This document shows positions 36,417-47,046 of a stretch of 64,000 nt of DNA, piece after piece. Source of the stretch: Labia minor. Its lineage: Eukaryota; Arthropoda; Insecta; Dermaptera; Spongiphoridae. Both the position numbers and the translations under genes were made by a program. Position 1 is the first letter of the stretch. The number at the start of each line of letters is the position of its first letter. The notes beneath the pieces are model-generated. The model saw only the letters and a list, made by a program, of their open reading frames with translations, was not told where the DNA came from and searched no databases. The stretch covers positions 65,624,546 through 65,688,545 of the forward strand of contig OY720344.1 in the NCBI GenBank assembly GCA_963082975.1, read 5' to 3'.

Positions 36417-36800
36417 TTTGTATTTACGGAGTCGCTGTATAATAAATTGATGACGTCATTTAATTCTCCTATATTTCGAATAAAGATAAATCTGTTAAAC
36501 GTTGTGAAACAATTTCAATTAATTTAAATGTATCTATTAATGAAATAAAAAACAAATATGGAAAAAATATAAATATTTTTAATTTTATTTTAAGAATAGA
36601 TATATATATGTATCTCACAGAAGATTTATCTTTATTCGAAATATAGGAGAATTAAATGACGTCATCAATTTATTATAAAGCGACTACGTAAATACAAAAT
36701 ATTATATACTAGCTGTTCAATCATTATATTAGATAGAGCATTTATTTGTTTTTGTGTTCTTACTTTTAATATATTTTAATTTAATCAGTAAATTAATTAT
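36315..36800. repeat. Inverted duplication of a Helitron end and its flank
   Basis: Arms at about 36315-36490 and 36610-36800 are reverse complements. Each contains part of the Helitron, its CTAG end (36413-36416 and 36709-36712) and the roughly 85-bp flank seen at 24092. The center, about 36500-36605, is an R1 fragment (ACAAATATGGAAAAAATATA). Confidence 0.75.
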
Positions 36801-37062
36801 GTAAACGTGGTAATGACTCTCTTCCTAAGGAGCTACATTTCTCAAAAGTTGATAGAAAACTAGAAATTTTGTATAATGCTCGTGTATCAAATTTAATTAT
36901 TCTAACTCAAACCGTTTTTGCCGAATTTTGTCTACATACACACACACACACATACACATTTTTCTCAACCTTAGTGAAAATGTCTCAGGGACATCAAATC
37001 GTATAAAAATATCAAAATCTCGACATCGAAAATTTTCGTGATCGCAATACTATCTCTGTGGG
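36795..37062 (-). repeat. R3 dispersed element, partial copy
   Basis: AACGTGGTAATGACTCTCTT, the (CA)n tract near 36940-36955 and GTGATCGCAATACTATCTCT match the corresponding half of R3. Confidence 0.7.
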
Positions 37063-37876
37063 GATATTAAAAACAACTTCTATCAAGTCGGTTACCAGCT
37101 AAGAATAGTAGAGGTATCTTATATAAAAATATTATAAAAGTTTCTAAAATAGAAAATTTGAAAAATATTCTTATTACCTCTGATATATATATTTCATTGT
37201 TATACTATTTAGTGTAATTTACCCCGGTTCTTTCAGATCGCTAATATAGATATATTGTAATGTCGTTGAATTTATCTATAAGATAATTATTTTCTTATTG
37301 ATCAAGTTGTCAATTCTGACTTGAATATGCCTATTTGTTTTGTATCCTTTATTTACAACATCCTCATGAAAAGTAGCCACAAGCAAACAGATTTTAATTA
37401 AAAATAGAGTGAAATAACCTTAAGACATAAAGAGAAAGTTCTGAATGTGGATTAATGTTACTAAAAGAGTTAATTAAATATTAATATAAATTGAAAATAT
37501 CCATTCTTTATTTCAATATATAATACCATTATTTTTTTTATGAAAAAATAGGAAGTAGAGATCAGTGAAGCTTATATCCAATTAGGTTGGCCTTAGAACA
37601 CTCTATGCCATTTAACTACAACATTTAAAAATATTATTTATTCTCATTTCTATAAATGTATATATTTAAAATTTATTATGTATTATAATATAAATATTTA
37701 TTTACCAGTCTGGCTTATTTTAATTTTTTTTTTTTTTGATAACGATTTATAAATTAATAATTTGAAAATCTTTAATTTAGTTTCATATCAGACTTTATGA
37801 TTTTTAGAAATAATCCTCATATAGGTGTAAAGGTTTATCAAATTTAAATAATATAATATGTACTAGTAGTTACTTA
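37063..37876. other. AT-rich intergenic DNA, no gene seen
   Basis: No feature recognised. Confidence 0.5.
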
Positions 37877-37884
37877 CTTACATT

Positions 37885-38123
37885 CAGGGGCGGGATGCTA
37901 AATTTTGAACAACCGGCTCGCTATTATTAAAAAAAAAACTGTAAATGGGCACATTGTCAATATTTATTTTTGTAAATTATTAAATATATATTACAAAACA
38001 TTTATTGCACAAAATAATTAAAAAAATATTTATTGCACAAAATAACTGATAAATTCTAAATTTATCAAGCGGCTCGCCGAGTTTCAAAAATTTTAACAAC
38101 CGGCTCGCGCGAGCCGGACCGAG
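37885..38123. mobile_element. hAT-like MITE, 239 bp, palindromic end
   Basis: CTTACATT flanks it exactly on both sides (37877-37884 and 38124-38131). The left end is CAGGGGCGGG; the right end reads in reverse CTCGGTCCGG. It contains a perfect 18-bp palindrome CCGGCTCGCGCGAGCCGG at about 38100-38117 and repeated ACAACCGGCTCG motifs near both ends. Confidence 0.75.
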
Positions 38124-38194
38124 CTTACATTAATTAAAATATTTATAAGTACTTACATTAATTATTATATACATTTATTCAAATAAAACAGCAA

Positions 38195-39345
38195 AGGTAA
38201 TGGCACCTATAGATGACATGGCACCTATAGATGACACTTTTGAATTTAAACTAAAAAAATAAGCAAATTTTAAAACATACGCGGAAATTTTTTTTTTTAA
38301 ATGATAGTTATGCTTTTCCACCACCTGAGATATCCTACAACAATACAATAAGTCGCCCTATTTTTTTTCTTTTAACTTGAAAAGCAGACCGCATCGTCAA
38401 CAATTGATTTTTTCAACAAATCTTAAAGATAACCTTAAGGTAACTAATGTTCTTAATTAGTATTTTATATTTTTATATTCATATTTATCAAGAATTTAAC
38501 AACTACATTATAAAATAGACTTAATATAGATATAAATCATTTCAATTTAAACACCTAATTTTTAAAAGTATCTTTTTTATCAACGGTGTTATCTATAGGT
38601 GCCCCTAAAGATTGTTTTTCCTATAGATGACAGCAATGTCAGCTATAAGTAGGTTTTTAAAAAAATTGTCTATTATATTAATAGCTGTAAAGAGGAGATA
38701 ATTTTATATAATTCCACCAAGTTGCATGTCTGAATTAATATAGGTGACGCTGTGTTTCTCATTGTCAGAAAATTTTTTTCTGTTCCAGAACTTCATACAC
38801 TATTTTTTTGAAATTTTTTTTAAATTACTCTGTTCTCAATGTATAATTAAAAATGCATAATTAAAAAAAAGATTTGTTTAAAATCAATTTTTTATTTTAT
38901 TATAATAATCAGCTAAAAATAAAATCAATCACAATAAATATATCTAATGTATCATTATATGAAACCTGATTTTTTTATTATAACTAAAGTTAAAGCAGCA
39001 ACAAGGTGTTGGAAAGATGTTTTACTTTGTAAATAAATAAGTTGAAGATAAAGAGAGCAAGCGAAGTGAAAAAAAGTAGATGTCATCTTTGGGTTCCATA
39101 ATTGTCATCATTAGGTTCCATCAAAATTTTTGGTGTCATCTATAGGTTCCATTTGATTACTTTGAAAAAAAATTATATTTCCTATTAAACTCATATAAAA
39201 GTTTAAAATATTTATCCTGGTGATAAAAGGTAAGATAAGCTTTATAATAACCAAAAGATTTTTTTTGTGAGACGTATAGTTTCGGTTTTATAAAAGAAAA
39301 TAGCGACAAGAGCGCTTAAAATGTCATCTATTGGTGCCATTACCT
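38195..39345. mobile_element. TIR element with many internal copies of its terminal motif
   Basis: The ends AGGTAATGGCACC and GGTGCCATTACCT are inverted repeats and continue inward (TATAGATGACAT / ATGTCATCTATT). The motif GGCACCTATAGATGACA, in either orientation, recurs at about 38201-38218, 38219-38236, 38588-38603, 38620-38633, 38637-38657 (weak), 39081-39097, 39103-39119, 39134-39150 and 39321-39339. It is 1151 bp with no coding capacity and no clear target duplication. The motifs could be transposase-binding sites. The superfamily is not assigned. Confidence 0.7.
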
Positions 39346-39404
39346 AATTTCAATTTATTTTTAAGATACAAGAAAATATAAAATAAGCATGAAAAAATGC
39401 ACTT

Positions 39405-39567
39405 TTTACTATCTAAATTTTGATGTTTTTACACGTTTTGAAGGCCCCTGAGTCATTTTCAATAAGGTTGAAAAAAATGTGTATGTGTGTGTGAATTAAG
39501 AGGAGATTACGCAAAAACGGTTTGAGCTAGAATAATTAAATTTGGTATAAGGGCATTATTCAAAATT
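39405..39567 (+). repeat. R3 dispersed element, internal fragment
   Basis: CACGTTTTGAAGGCCCCTGA through CGCAAAAACGGTTTGAGC match the central part of R3. It ends exactly where the duplicated block begins. Confidence 0.65.
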
Positions 39568-40785
39568 CATAATATTTATATGATATAATTTTTATAGATA
39601 TTTTTAGAATTATATATCGCTAGAATTACATGTCTCAAACCACTCTTAATTAGCACCTGTTCAATTTCCCTCAATGGTTGTTATTGTGTATTCTAGGTTA
39701 AATTAATTTCATAAAAATTGCTACATTCAATATGATTAATAATTTATTATTTCTATAACTTTATATATATTTATGTTATCAATATAAAATTTCTAATTGT
39801 ATATATGTATTTAATTTATTTTATTTATTTAATTTTCCATACACAAACAACATTCTCCTAATCTTTTGCTTATTTTATTATTCTTTCTGATAACCTCATT
39901 CCACGAAATTCTTTTAATATTCATAAAGATAATGATGACGTATTTTTTAAAGTTCCATTTCCAAATCGCAAAACATATCGCCTTCGACATTTCTCCGCTC
40001 AACATAACATATTTTTAATCAATATATAATAGTATTATTTTCTAGCATATTAATCCGATTTTATTTTAATATGAATCAATCTTATTAGAATAGTTAGAGA
40101 TTTTAATTTATTATTTATAATTATTATAAAAAAAGGAAAGGAATATTAAATCTAGAATGAAATTCGAGTCGCTGAGTATTTTATTAAAAATCCTTTAATA
40201 TTGATATAATGTTAAATTTTATAAATACATTTGATGAATTAAGCATATCTACAGACATATTTTCTACTCATCATAAAACATCCTGATCTCGATCTTGGCT
40301 TGATTATGGACGTTCTCTATAAAATAATTTTTTTCTTTAAATAAGGAGTCCCTTATGTAATAATTATAAATGAATACTTACAAGCATTGTGTTTTTTTTT
40401 ATTGATTTGTGATTTGTTTTTTTATGTATCCTTTTTCTAGGACTCGATGTGCCAACAGCAAACAAAGACATCAAAACAACAATCAAGAGAAACCAATGTC
40501 GGAGAAGCATTTTACAATTTGTAATTCAAATGGAGAAACAAGAATATATATTTTATTGACCTTATTGAACTTTTTGTTTTTATATATTATACTTATATGT
40601 ATATAATGAGAGAGAGATATAAGATAATTAAAAAATCCCGATAGTTGTTTTAAGCATATTTATTATTAGTATAGAAATGTGATATGAATATGTGGAAATC
40701 TTTGGGAAATTTTATTTTAACTCATTTTTGACCTTATAAAACATTTTTTTAATTTTAATAATTAGGAATTGTTTTTATTATAATA
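39568..40785. repeat. Segmental duplication, copy 1
   Basis: Near-identical to 48934-49918, with several indels (copy 1 is about 230 bp longer). It includes two open segments kept in both copies. The first is about 39890-39990 (IPRNSFNIHKDNDDVFFKVP). The second is 40436-40606, after a TTTTTCTAG acceptor-like site (EKHFTICNSNGETRIYILLT, then a hydrophobic tail and stop). A 22-base insertion near 39840 shifts the first frame relative to copy 2. The block may contain exons of an unrecognised small gene, but this is unproven. Copy 1 is interrupted at 40785/40786 by the Helitron. Confidence 0.7.
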
Positions 40786-42497
40786 CTAGCTGCTCAGAGC
40801 TCCTTCGTCGCTCTTCACATCTAGACGGGGGCTCCGCCCCCTGTACCCCCGAGTGGTACATAGTATTTGGTTGAAAGTAGTAAAAGGTTTTCATCCATTT
40901 TGTTTCAAACAATGTATAACATAAAACATTCATTTCTTATTGTGTGATTATTTAAAATATATTTTAATTTATTTAGTAAATTAATTATATATATTATTAT
41001 TGAATATGTTATATCTATCTACTCGAAAGTTCTTGGCAGCTACAACCACATTTCTCCAAATGTCCCCGGTGACCTCATCTTTCTTTGGCCAATAAATGCT
41101 GGAAAGAATAATCTGAATCTACTCTCATCTCTCAGGGTCATAGACCATGCGTGGCTCAACGGTACTCGAAAGTTCTTGGCAGCTTCAACCACATTTCTCC
41201 AAGTGTCCTTATCCTGAGCCTCTGTTCCATCTCTCGTACGTCATTCCCCGATGTACTCATCTTTCTTTGGCCAATAAATGCTGGGGAGAATCCTATTCTC
41301 AAATACTCTGAATCCACTCTCATCTCCTAAGATCATAGACCATGTCTCACACTCATATAATACAACAGACAAAATAATTGTTTTATATATTTTAATTTTC
41401 ATTCCCTTTTATAATAATTTTGATGAGATAAGCCTCTTTACTGCATGATAACAGGCGTTTCCCGATTGCAACTTCGATTTAAATTCTTCTCAAATATTAT
41501 TATCCTTTGTGATTACATTCAATTTTTCTACATATTCAAATTCTACATTTTGTATGTTAATACTGCTCCTGTTTGTTTCTAAATATTTTTATTTATCATT
41601 ATTAATTTTAAACCTCATCTCTTTTCCTACCTCCATTAATTTTTCCTCGCTATCTGTAATTGCAATTGCCGAATCTGCTATTATATTTAAGTCGTCTGGG
41701 TCATCTAATATTTTACAATTGATTTCCGCATCTTACTCTTTCTTTACTACCTTCAAGATAAATTTTAAGATCAAAATTTGAAAAAGTTTATCCAGATCTA
41801 TTGAGTCATGCGTAGGTTTTACTAAAATCTACAAATAATTAGTGAACAGAGATATTGAATTCGCGGTTTTTTTAATATCTGTCATAATGAAAATATCTTA
41901 ATTAATGTTGATCGATTTGGCATGAACCCGCAATGATATCGTCTAATATTTCCTCCGCCTATAGTTTATAAGTATTGTATATGTTATAATAGAGTATAAT
42001 ATTTCTTGATCATTTCATTTCGATATTTTAATTTCATTGCTTGATTTTTATTGAATATTTTTAATTATAATAAAATTTGAGAAAATGCAAAGTTAGACTT
42101 GAGACAATTTATAAAAATTAACGGTATAAAAGTATTGATTAAAACTAAAGATAAATTAATAATATATACATTCATTAATAGTATTAATTTAAATTAATGG
42201 ATTTATTTGATTTTTTATTATTAATTTCATTTATTAATTTTTTTAGATCATAGTTAATTCCCTCCCATAAAATAAAAGAAGTATTCAAATATAGAAAGAA
42301 TAAATACAAAATAATTTAAGTTAAATATGATTTAAATATTTTATTATATTAATTAAAATGAGAACTTTTAGAATAAATTATTTAATTGAAATGATATTTG
42401 AATATTAGAATTTAAAATAAAAAGTGAAATATTATAATAATTCTTTGATTGGGAATTCTTTTTTGTTTGTTTCTATGACAGCAAAAAAGTAAACAAA

Positions 42498-42528
<31 letters not shown>

Positions 42529-42554
42529 CAAACACTCTCCTTTATATATATAGA
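40786..42554 (-). mobile_element. Complete non-autonomous Helitron, 1769 bp
   Basis: On the minus strand it starts TCTATATATATAAAGGAGAG (from 42554) and ends with a hairpin region, GAGCAG and CTAG (40786-40789). The host reads ...ATTATAATA before it and TTATAAG after it. The uninterrupted sequence ...ATTATAATATTATAAG is present at 49910-49925, so the insertion was precisely between A and T without target duplication, as Helitrons do. Near the 5' end is an (ATGT)n tract (about 42503-42530). It encodes no Rep/helicase, and the body includes a decayed LINE reverse-transcriptase end. Confidence 0.85.
41020..41780 (-). pseudogene. LINE reverse-transcriptase C-terminal half carried by the Helitron
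   Basis: Minus strand, several frames. DDLNIIADSAIAITDSEEKL near 41690 lies just after where the catalytic block should be. FKSKLQSGNACYHAVKRLIS is near 41440, IYKTIILSVVLYECETWSMI near 41360, a GRPR-like region is decayed, and RNVVEAAKNFRVPLSHAW is near 41160. A second copy of the last block at about 41030-41110 shows a local duplication. These are motifs of arthropod non-LTR elements with RTE/jockey-like polymerases. Stops and frameshifts are frequent. Confidence 0.75.
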
Positions 42555-43112
42555 TTATAAGCATTTTTCCTATCTATAGGGATACTATTACGATCACGAA
42601 AATTTTCGATGTCGAGATTTTGATGTTTTTCTACGTTTTGAAGGCCCCTGAAGCATTTTCTCAAAGGTTGAAAAAAATGTCTTTCTCTCTCTTTGTGTGT
42701 GTGTTTGTATGTATACAAGATTAAGTAAAACGGTTTGAGAAAGAATAATTAAATTTGATACACGGTCATTATTCTAAATTCCTAGTTTTGAGAAATCTAG
42801 CTCATTTAGAAGAGGACCATTACCTACCACGTTTTCATTTTTTTCCTCTAAACTGACCGTAAAAATAAAAATGTAAACGTTTTAAAATTTAATATATGTT
42901 AATTAATTACTTTAATTGAATAACAATACTATACTGTAAATTAAATTGCATTTGGAATTAACATGGATTAATTAATTAATTCATTCATGTGAATTATACT
43001 TAATTTATACTCCATATATATAATTTTAATTAAATTTAATTTAAATATAATATATGTTAATTAATCCAATTAAAATTTACGAGATACGAGTGGAGACACT
43101 TCAGATTTTTTT
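42555..43112 (+). repeat. R3 dispersed element, near-complete copy
   Basis: Starts near GGGATACTATTACGATCACG and ends at GAGACACTTCAGATTTTTTT. Because the Helitron target lies at its left border, the equivalent R3 sequence follows the empty site at 49926, though shortened by a deletion. Confidence 0.65.
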
Positions 43113-44775
43113 ACAAAATCTCAAAATAGAACCTAGACCAAACTCATTATACATCTTGTAAAAAAATAAGAATTTTGAAACTTTAGCATTAAATATGATT
43201 TCTTTGGTAAATATAATAACCACAAATTCTTAATTTCTTTTAAATTTAATATTAATTTTTTTTGTTGATCAAAATATATTTTATTTTTTATATACTTTTA
43301 TAATTATATAAACGTTATCAAATAATATTTTTTTTTGTTTAATTTAATATAAAAACAGTGTCATATGTGAGTATGTCTTCCCCCCTTCTCTTTCAGAAAC
43401 TCAGGCCCTTGGATCATGACTGTCTGTATCAAAAGGATGGGAAAACCCTATATCCCACTTGATTGGAGAATTTTCAAAATGGGTTTCTTTAAAATACATT
43501 TATTTTAGATTTCTAACATTTTCACCTTGTTAATAGTAATAAAAGATAATTGATGAAAAATGAAAATTGGTTAATGCTGGCACCATATTTTTTTTTATTA
43601 AAGTTTAATTTTATTTCTTCATGCATATGTCATTCAGTTCATTCACAACAATTCAAGGAGTTGAAAAGAATCAATGTTTTTATGATCAAGACGGAATTCA
43701 ATCAAATATGTAAAATTCATATTTATTTTTGTGAAAAAAAATGTCATTAAAATCAAATTAAATGTATATTCATTCACTGATATGTTTATTTATTTCTTAT
43801 AAATAAAGAGTAATTCGTTCACCGAACTCTACATTCTAAAAATAATCTATATTTATCTCATATATAATTCATCTGGCGAATTCAAATAATATTGTTTTAA
43901 GAATATGACGTACCTGTCCGGAATATTGGGTGTTTTACACACAGACAGTCTGCGTGTCCCCTACATATTTTGATTTATAATAATCGACTCACACACATTA
44001 TTATTTAGATTCTTCAGTTCATTCAACGTAAAAAAAACAATAAAATATAAACGAAATGAAATTCTTTTGCAAAAATAAGAAATCTATTCAAATTACATCA
44101 AAAATTCATTAATACTTGAATTTCATTTATATCTTGAAGAGTGCTTTTAAAAATAGATAGGCCGGAACTTATATCTTCAACATCACTTTTACACTATAAT
44201 AAGATTATATTTAGATAAACTAATACAAATAACTTTAAAAACAAGTAACTAAATCTTCTATCATTATATTTAGGGTCTCATTGTATATGTTTGGATTGAT
44301 TAGTTAGTCTAATAATATACAATAATTTTATCAAGAAACATTATTTTATGGTATCTGAAGGTTATGAGCCAAAGATATATAATAATAAATCCTTAATTCA
44401 ATTTCATTAGTTGTTTAAAAACTATCGTGTTATTCAGATGCATGAATATTTTGATAAATTTTTCTCTAATTTTAATTGTTGCTAATAGCAAGATTAAAGA
44501 TAAAAGTAGTAGTCTCAAATGATGTAAGTTATGATGATTATTAATTTATTTTTGTGGTTTATAGCTTATGTTAAGATTATTGTACATTCTTTCTCTGTAT
44601 TCACTTTATTTTTCTTAAAGTATCAGGCTGTTATCCAGGGGCTAATTAGAAACAAATGTAGAAAGGAAGAATAAATTGTGTTTACACATAAGAAAAATCT
44701 AACTATGCCAAGTATTACTATATAAATATTGATAATTGAAAATAAATTTTTTAATACTTTGAACATTTTAGTTTT
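43113..44775. other. AT-rich intergenic DNA with one weak exon-like patch
   Basis: A CTCTTTCAG acceptor-like site is followed by a GC-richer stretch at 43399-43465, open in two frames (for example KLRPLDHDCLYQKDGKTLYP, stop). It is too short to support a gene. The rest is featureless. Confidence 0.35.
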
Positions 44776-45112
44776 TACCGACCGACGATAGTAAGGGAGA
44801 TTTTTTACATATCACCACGAATCATGCACTTTGTATTGGTTTTATCCTCGAGAAAAATCATATTTATTAGATTTTTTCTTAATTTAAAATTATATGACGT
44901 CATCCAGCCATTCATGACGTCACAGCCTGGTCTTGCATATATATTATAAATAAAATAAAATTAAAAATGTTTATATTTATTATTTATGTATCCATATCTG
45001 TTTTTTATTACATTAATAGATATATTAAAATTATTTGAAATTGTTTCTGTAGCTGGAAATTAATTTACTTCAAACCGTCGGTCGGTTCGGACCTGGCCAC
45101 AGGTTAACTTAT
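44776..45112 (-). repeat. R1 dispersed element, internally shortened minus copy
   Basis: Starts with CCGACCGACGATAG and ends with CCTGGCCACAGGTTAACTTA. It keeps both CRE-like palindromes (44895-44902 and 44914-44921) but lacks the CCGGTTTCCGG block, so the middle was deleted. Confidence 0.75.
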
Positions 45113-45834
45113 TTATATTATTATAGAATAGAATTTGTTTGTTTATACAACATATTTTTATCTATATAATTAATATTATTAATTGATTAATGAATTTAAT
45201 CAAATAATTTTTCTTTTAATTAATATAAACAATAGGTTATTTAGACTAAAATTAAACTTAAAAAATAGAATACTTAATAAGATACAATTTTAATTTAACA
45301 CTAATAGATTATTCAACTTAATTGATATATTTGCTTGATTCGGCTGTTAAACCATCATCAGGTGTTTTCTTCTTCTCATCCCTATATAATGTTGAGATTA
45401 TGTTTATTAATACTGAAATATTTATTATATGTTTTATGATTATTTTATACATTTATTCGTAAGTTGTGGATTATAAAATTCCTAAATTGATTTCTCTTCA
45501 ATAACCGTGAATTTATGAAAAAAGTTTGGGTTTGATTTTGAAAATAATCTAAAAACTTTATTTTATTGTTTTATAACGGGTAATCGGATTGTCTTAATGG
45601 TATAAACCAGAGGTTATTAACCTGAGGTCCGAATTAAACATGATACAAAAGATCATTTGGGTTGGCTACCCCTAGTATAAATATATTTCTTGTATTGAAT
45701 CCAAAACTCATTCAGTTGCTTAACTTTTTAAAACTTGTTATTTCCAATGCCTAAGGATGCCTAATTGACAGGCGCTGTTGATAGGTGCTGTCCTCTATGC
45801 ATTTGTTGTTATGAATATAATAGTAGTTAATATA

Positions 45835-46340
45835 TTATGTTGTTAGGAAAGTAATTTCGTTTTTTTTGTATAACTGAAAGATAATTTTCGTATAATCAAT
45901 AAATATTTGTTGAAAAAAACGGATCCAGATGATTTTTTTAACCTCTTCATTTGAAGAAAAGATTTTACCGTCCAAAATATCAACTAATGCCTTTATTAGT
46001 TCCAAACGGTCTTGAAGTACGTGGTGCATCTTCGACATCAAAATTGCCGAATCTAAATTTCTGGCACTGGCCTCTTGTCAAACCATCCTCTCCATACACA
46101 TCCGTTAATTTCTTTCTGACTTGAAAAGCATTTTTACCTTTTTTATAGGAAAAAAGTAAAATATGACGAAAATTCTACTTATTGCTCTTATATTTAAAAG
46201 AGCACCAACCATAAAACTACTGCGTAGATACAATTAAACTTTTACACACACAAATAGTACTTACAGCAAAACGTTACGGTGGTATTGGAGAAAATATTCG
46301 GAAAAAATTTTTGAGTTAAGTTGAATCGTTACTTTCATCT
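45835..46340 (-). pseudogene. mariner remnant (mellifera-like), N- and C-termini fused
   Basis: On the minus strand KNAFQVRKKLTDVYGEDGLT, then FRFGNFDVEDAPRTSRPF, is the mariner N-terminal DNA-binding region (46140-46020). It then passes directly into LVDILDGKIFSSNEEVKKII (45985-45930) and KKNEITFLTT to a stop at 45835, which resemble the C-terminal end. The whole DD34D catalytic region is missing. The left border TTGTTAGGAAAGTAATTTCG looks like a mariner terminal repeat; the right one is poorly preserved. Confidence 0.7.
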
Positions 46341-46435
46341 TTCAACTACATCTTATCCAGGTGAGTAAAAATAAAAATAAAAACAAAACTTGGCTTATGC
46401 AAAAAGTGTTTATTATTTTATTTTTTTAAAGATTA

Positions 46436-46465
46436 TTAATAATAATAATAATAATAATAATAATT
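46436..46465. repeat. (AAT)n microsatellite
   Basis: About nine AAT units. Confidence 0.9.
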
Positions 46466-47046
46466 TATAAATAAAATTAAATTATTTTTTAAATAATTAT
46501 TCACGAGTGGACTTTTTAATTTTATCTTAATAGTTAATAATAATTTTAAAAATTTGATTTTATATAAATAAAAAAAATCTTAAAAAATAAAAATTATATC
46601 TGGTTTATTCAAATATATATATATTAAATTTTCCATATTTTTTTTTGGTTAATTCAATGCAAAAAATTAACGATATTCGTGATTTTTGTTAATTTAAAAT
46701 TAATTTAAGATAGATTATTTTCTAAAATATATTTTTTTGTCTTAACGAGTTCCATAATGAGTTTTCGCTTAGATGCATGTTAATATCTCTGAAAATAAAT
46801 AAAAGATTATATGAATAATTTCTGAAAAAACTATATAATATTTATGACTATAATAATAATAATCTATTATGAGTATAGATTACATTAAGATCTAGTTCAA
46901 ATTAAAATGTATTAAACATATATATATTAGTATATTGGTAATATGATCAACATTTATAATTAAAGTAATTGGAAATTCATTTTTATTTTACACTCATAAT
47001 TATTATGATTCTTATTAATTGATTGATTAGAGGTAGATATATCTAT

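Noticed and set aside
43399..43465. Exon-like patch after CTCTTTCAG
   Set aside because: Only about 20 codons before a stop and no partner exon; reported only as a note in the intergenic entry.
45610..45660. CAGAGGTTATTAACCTGAGG as a hAT left end
   Set aside because: A matching right end and target duplication could not be found downstream.
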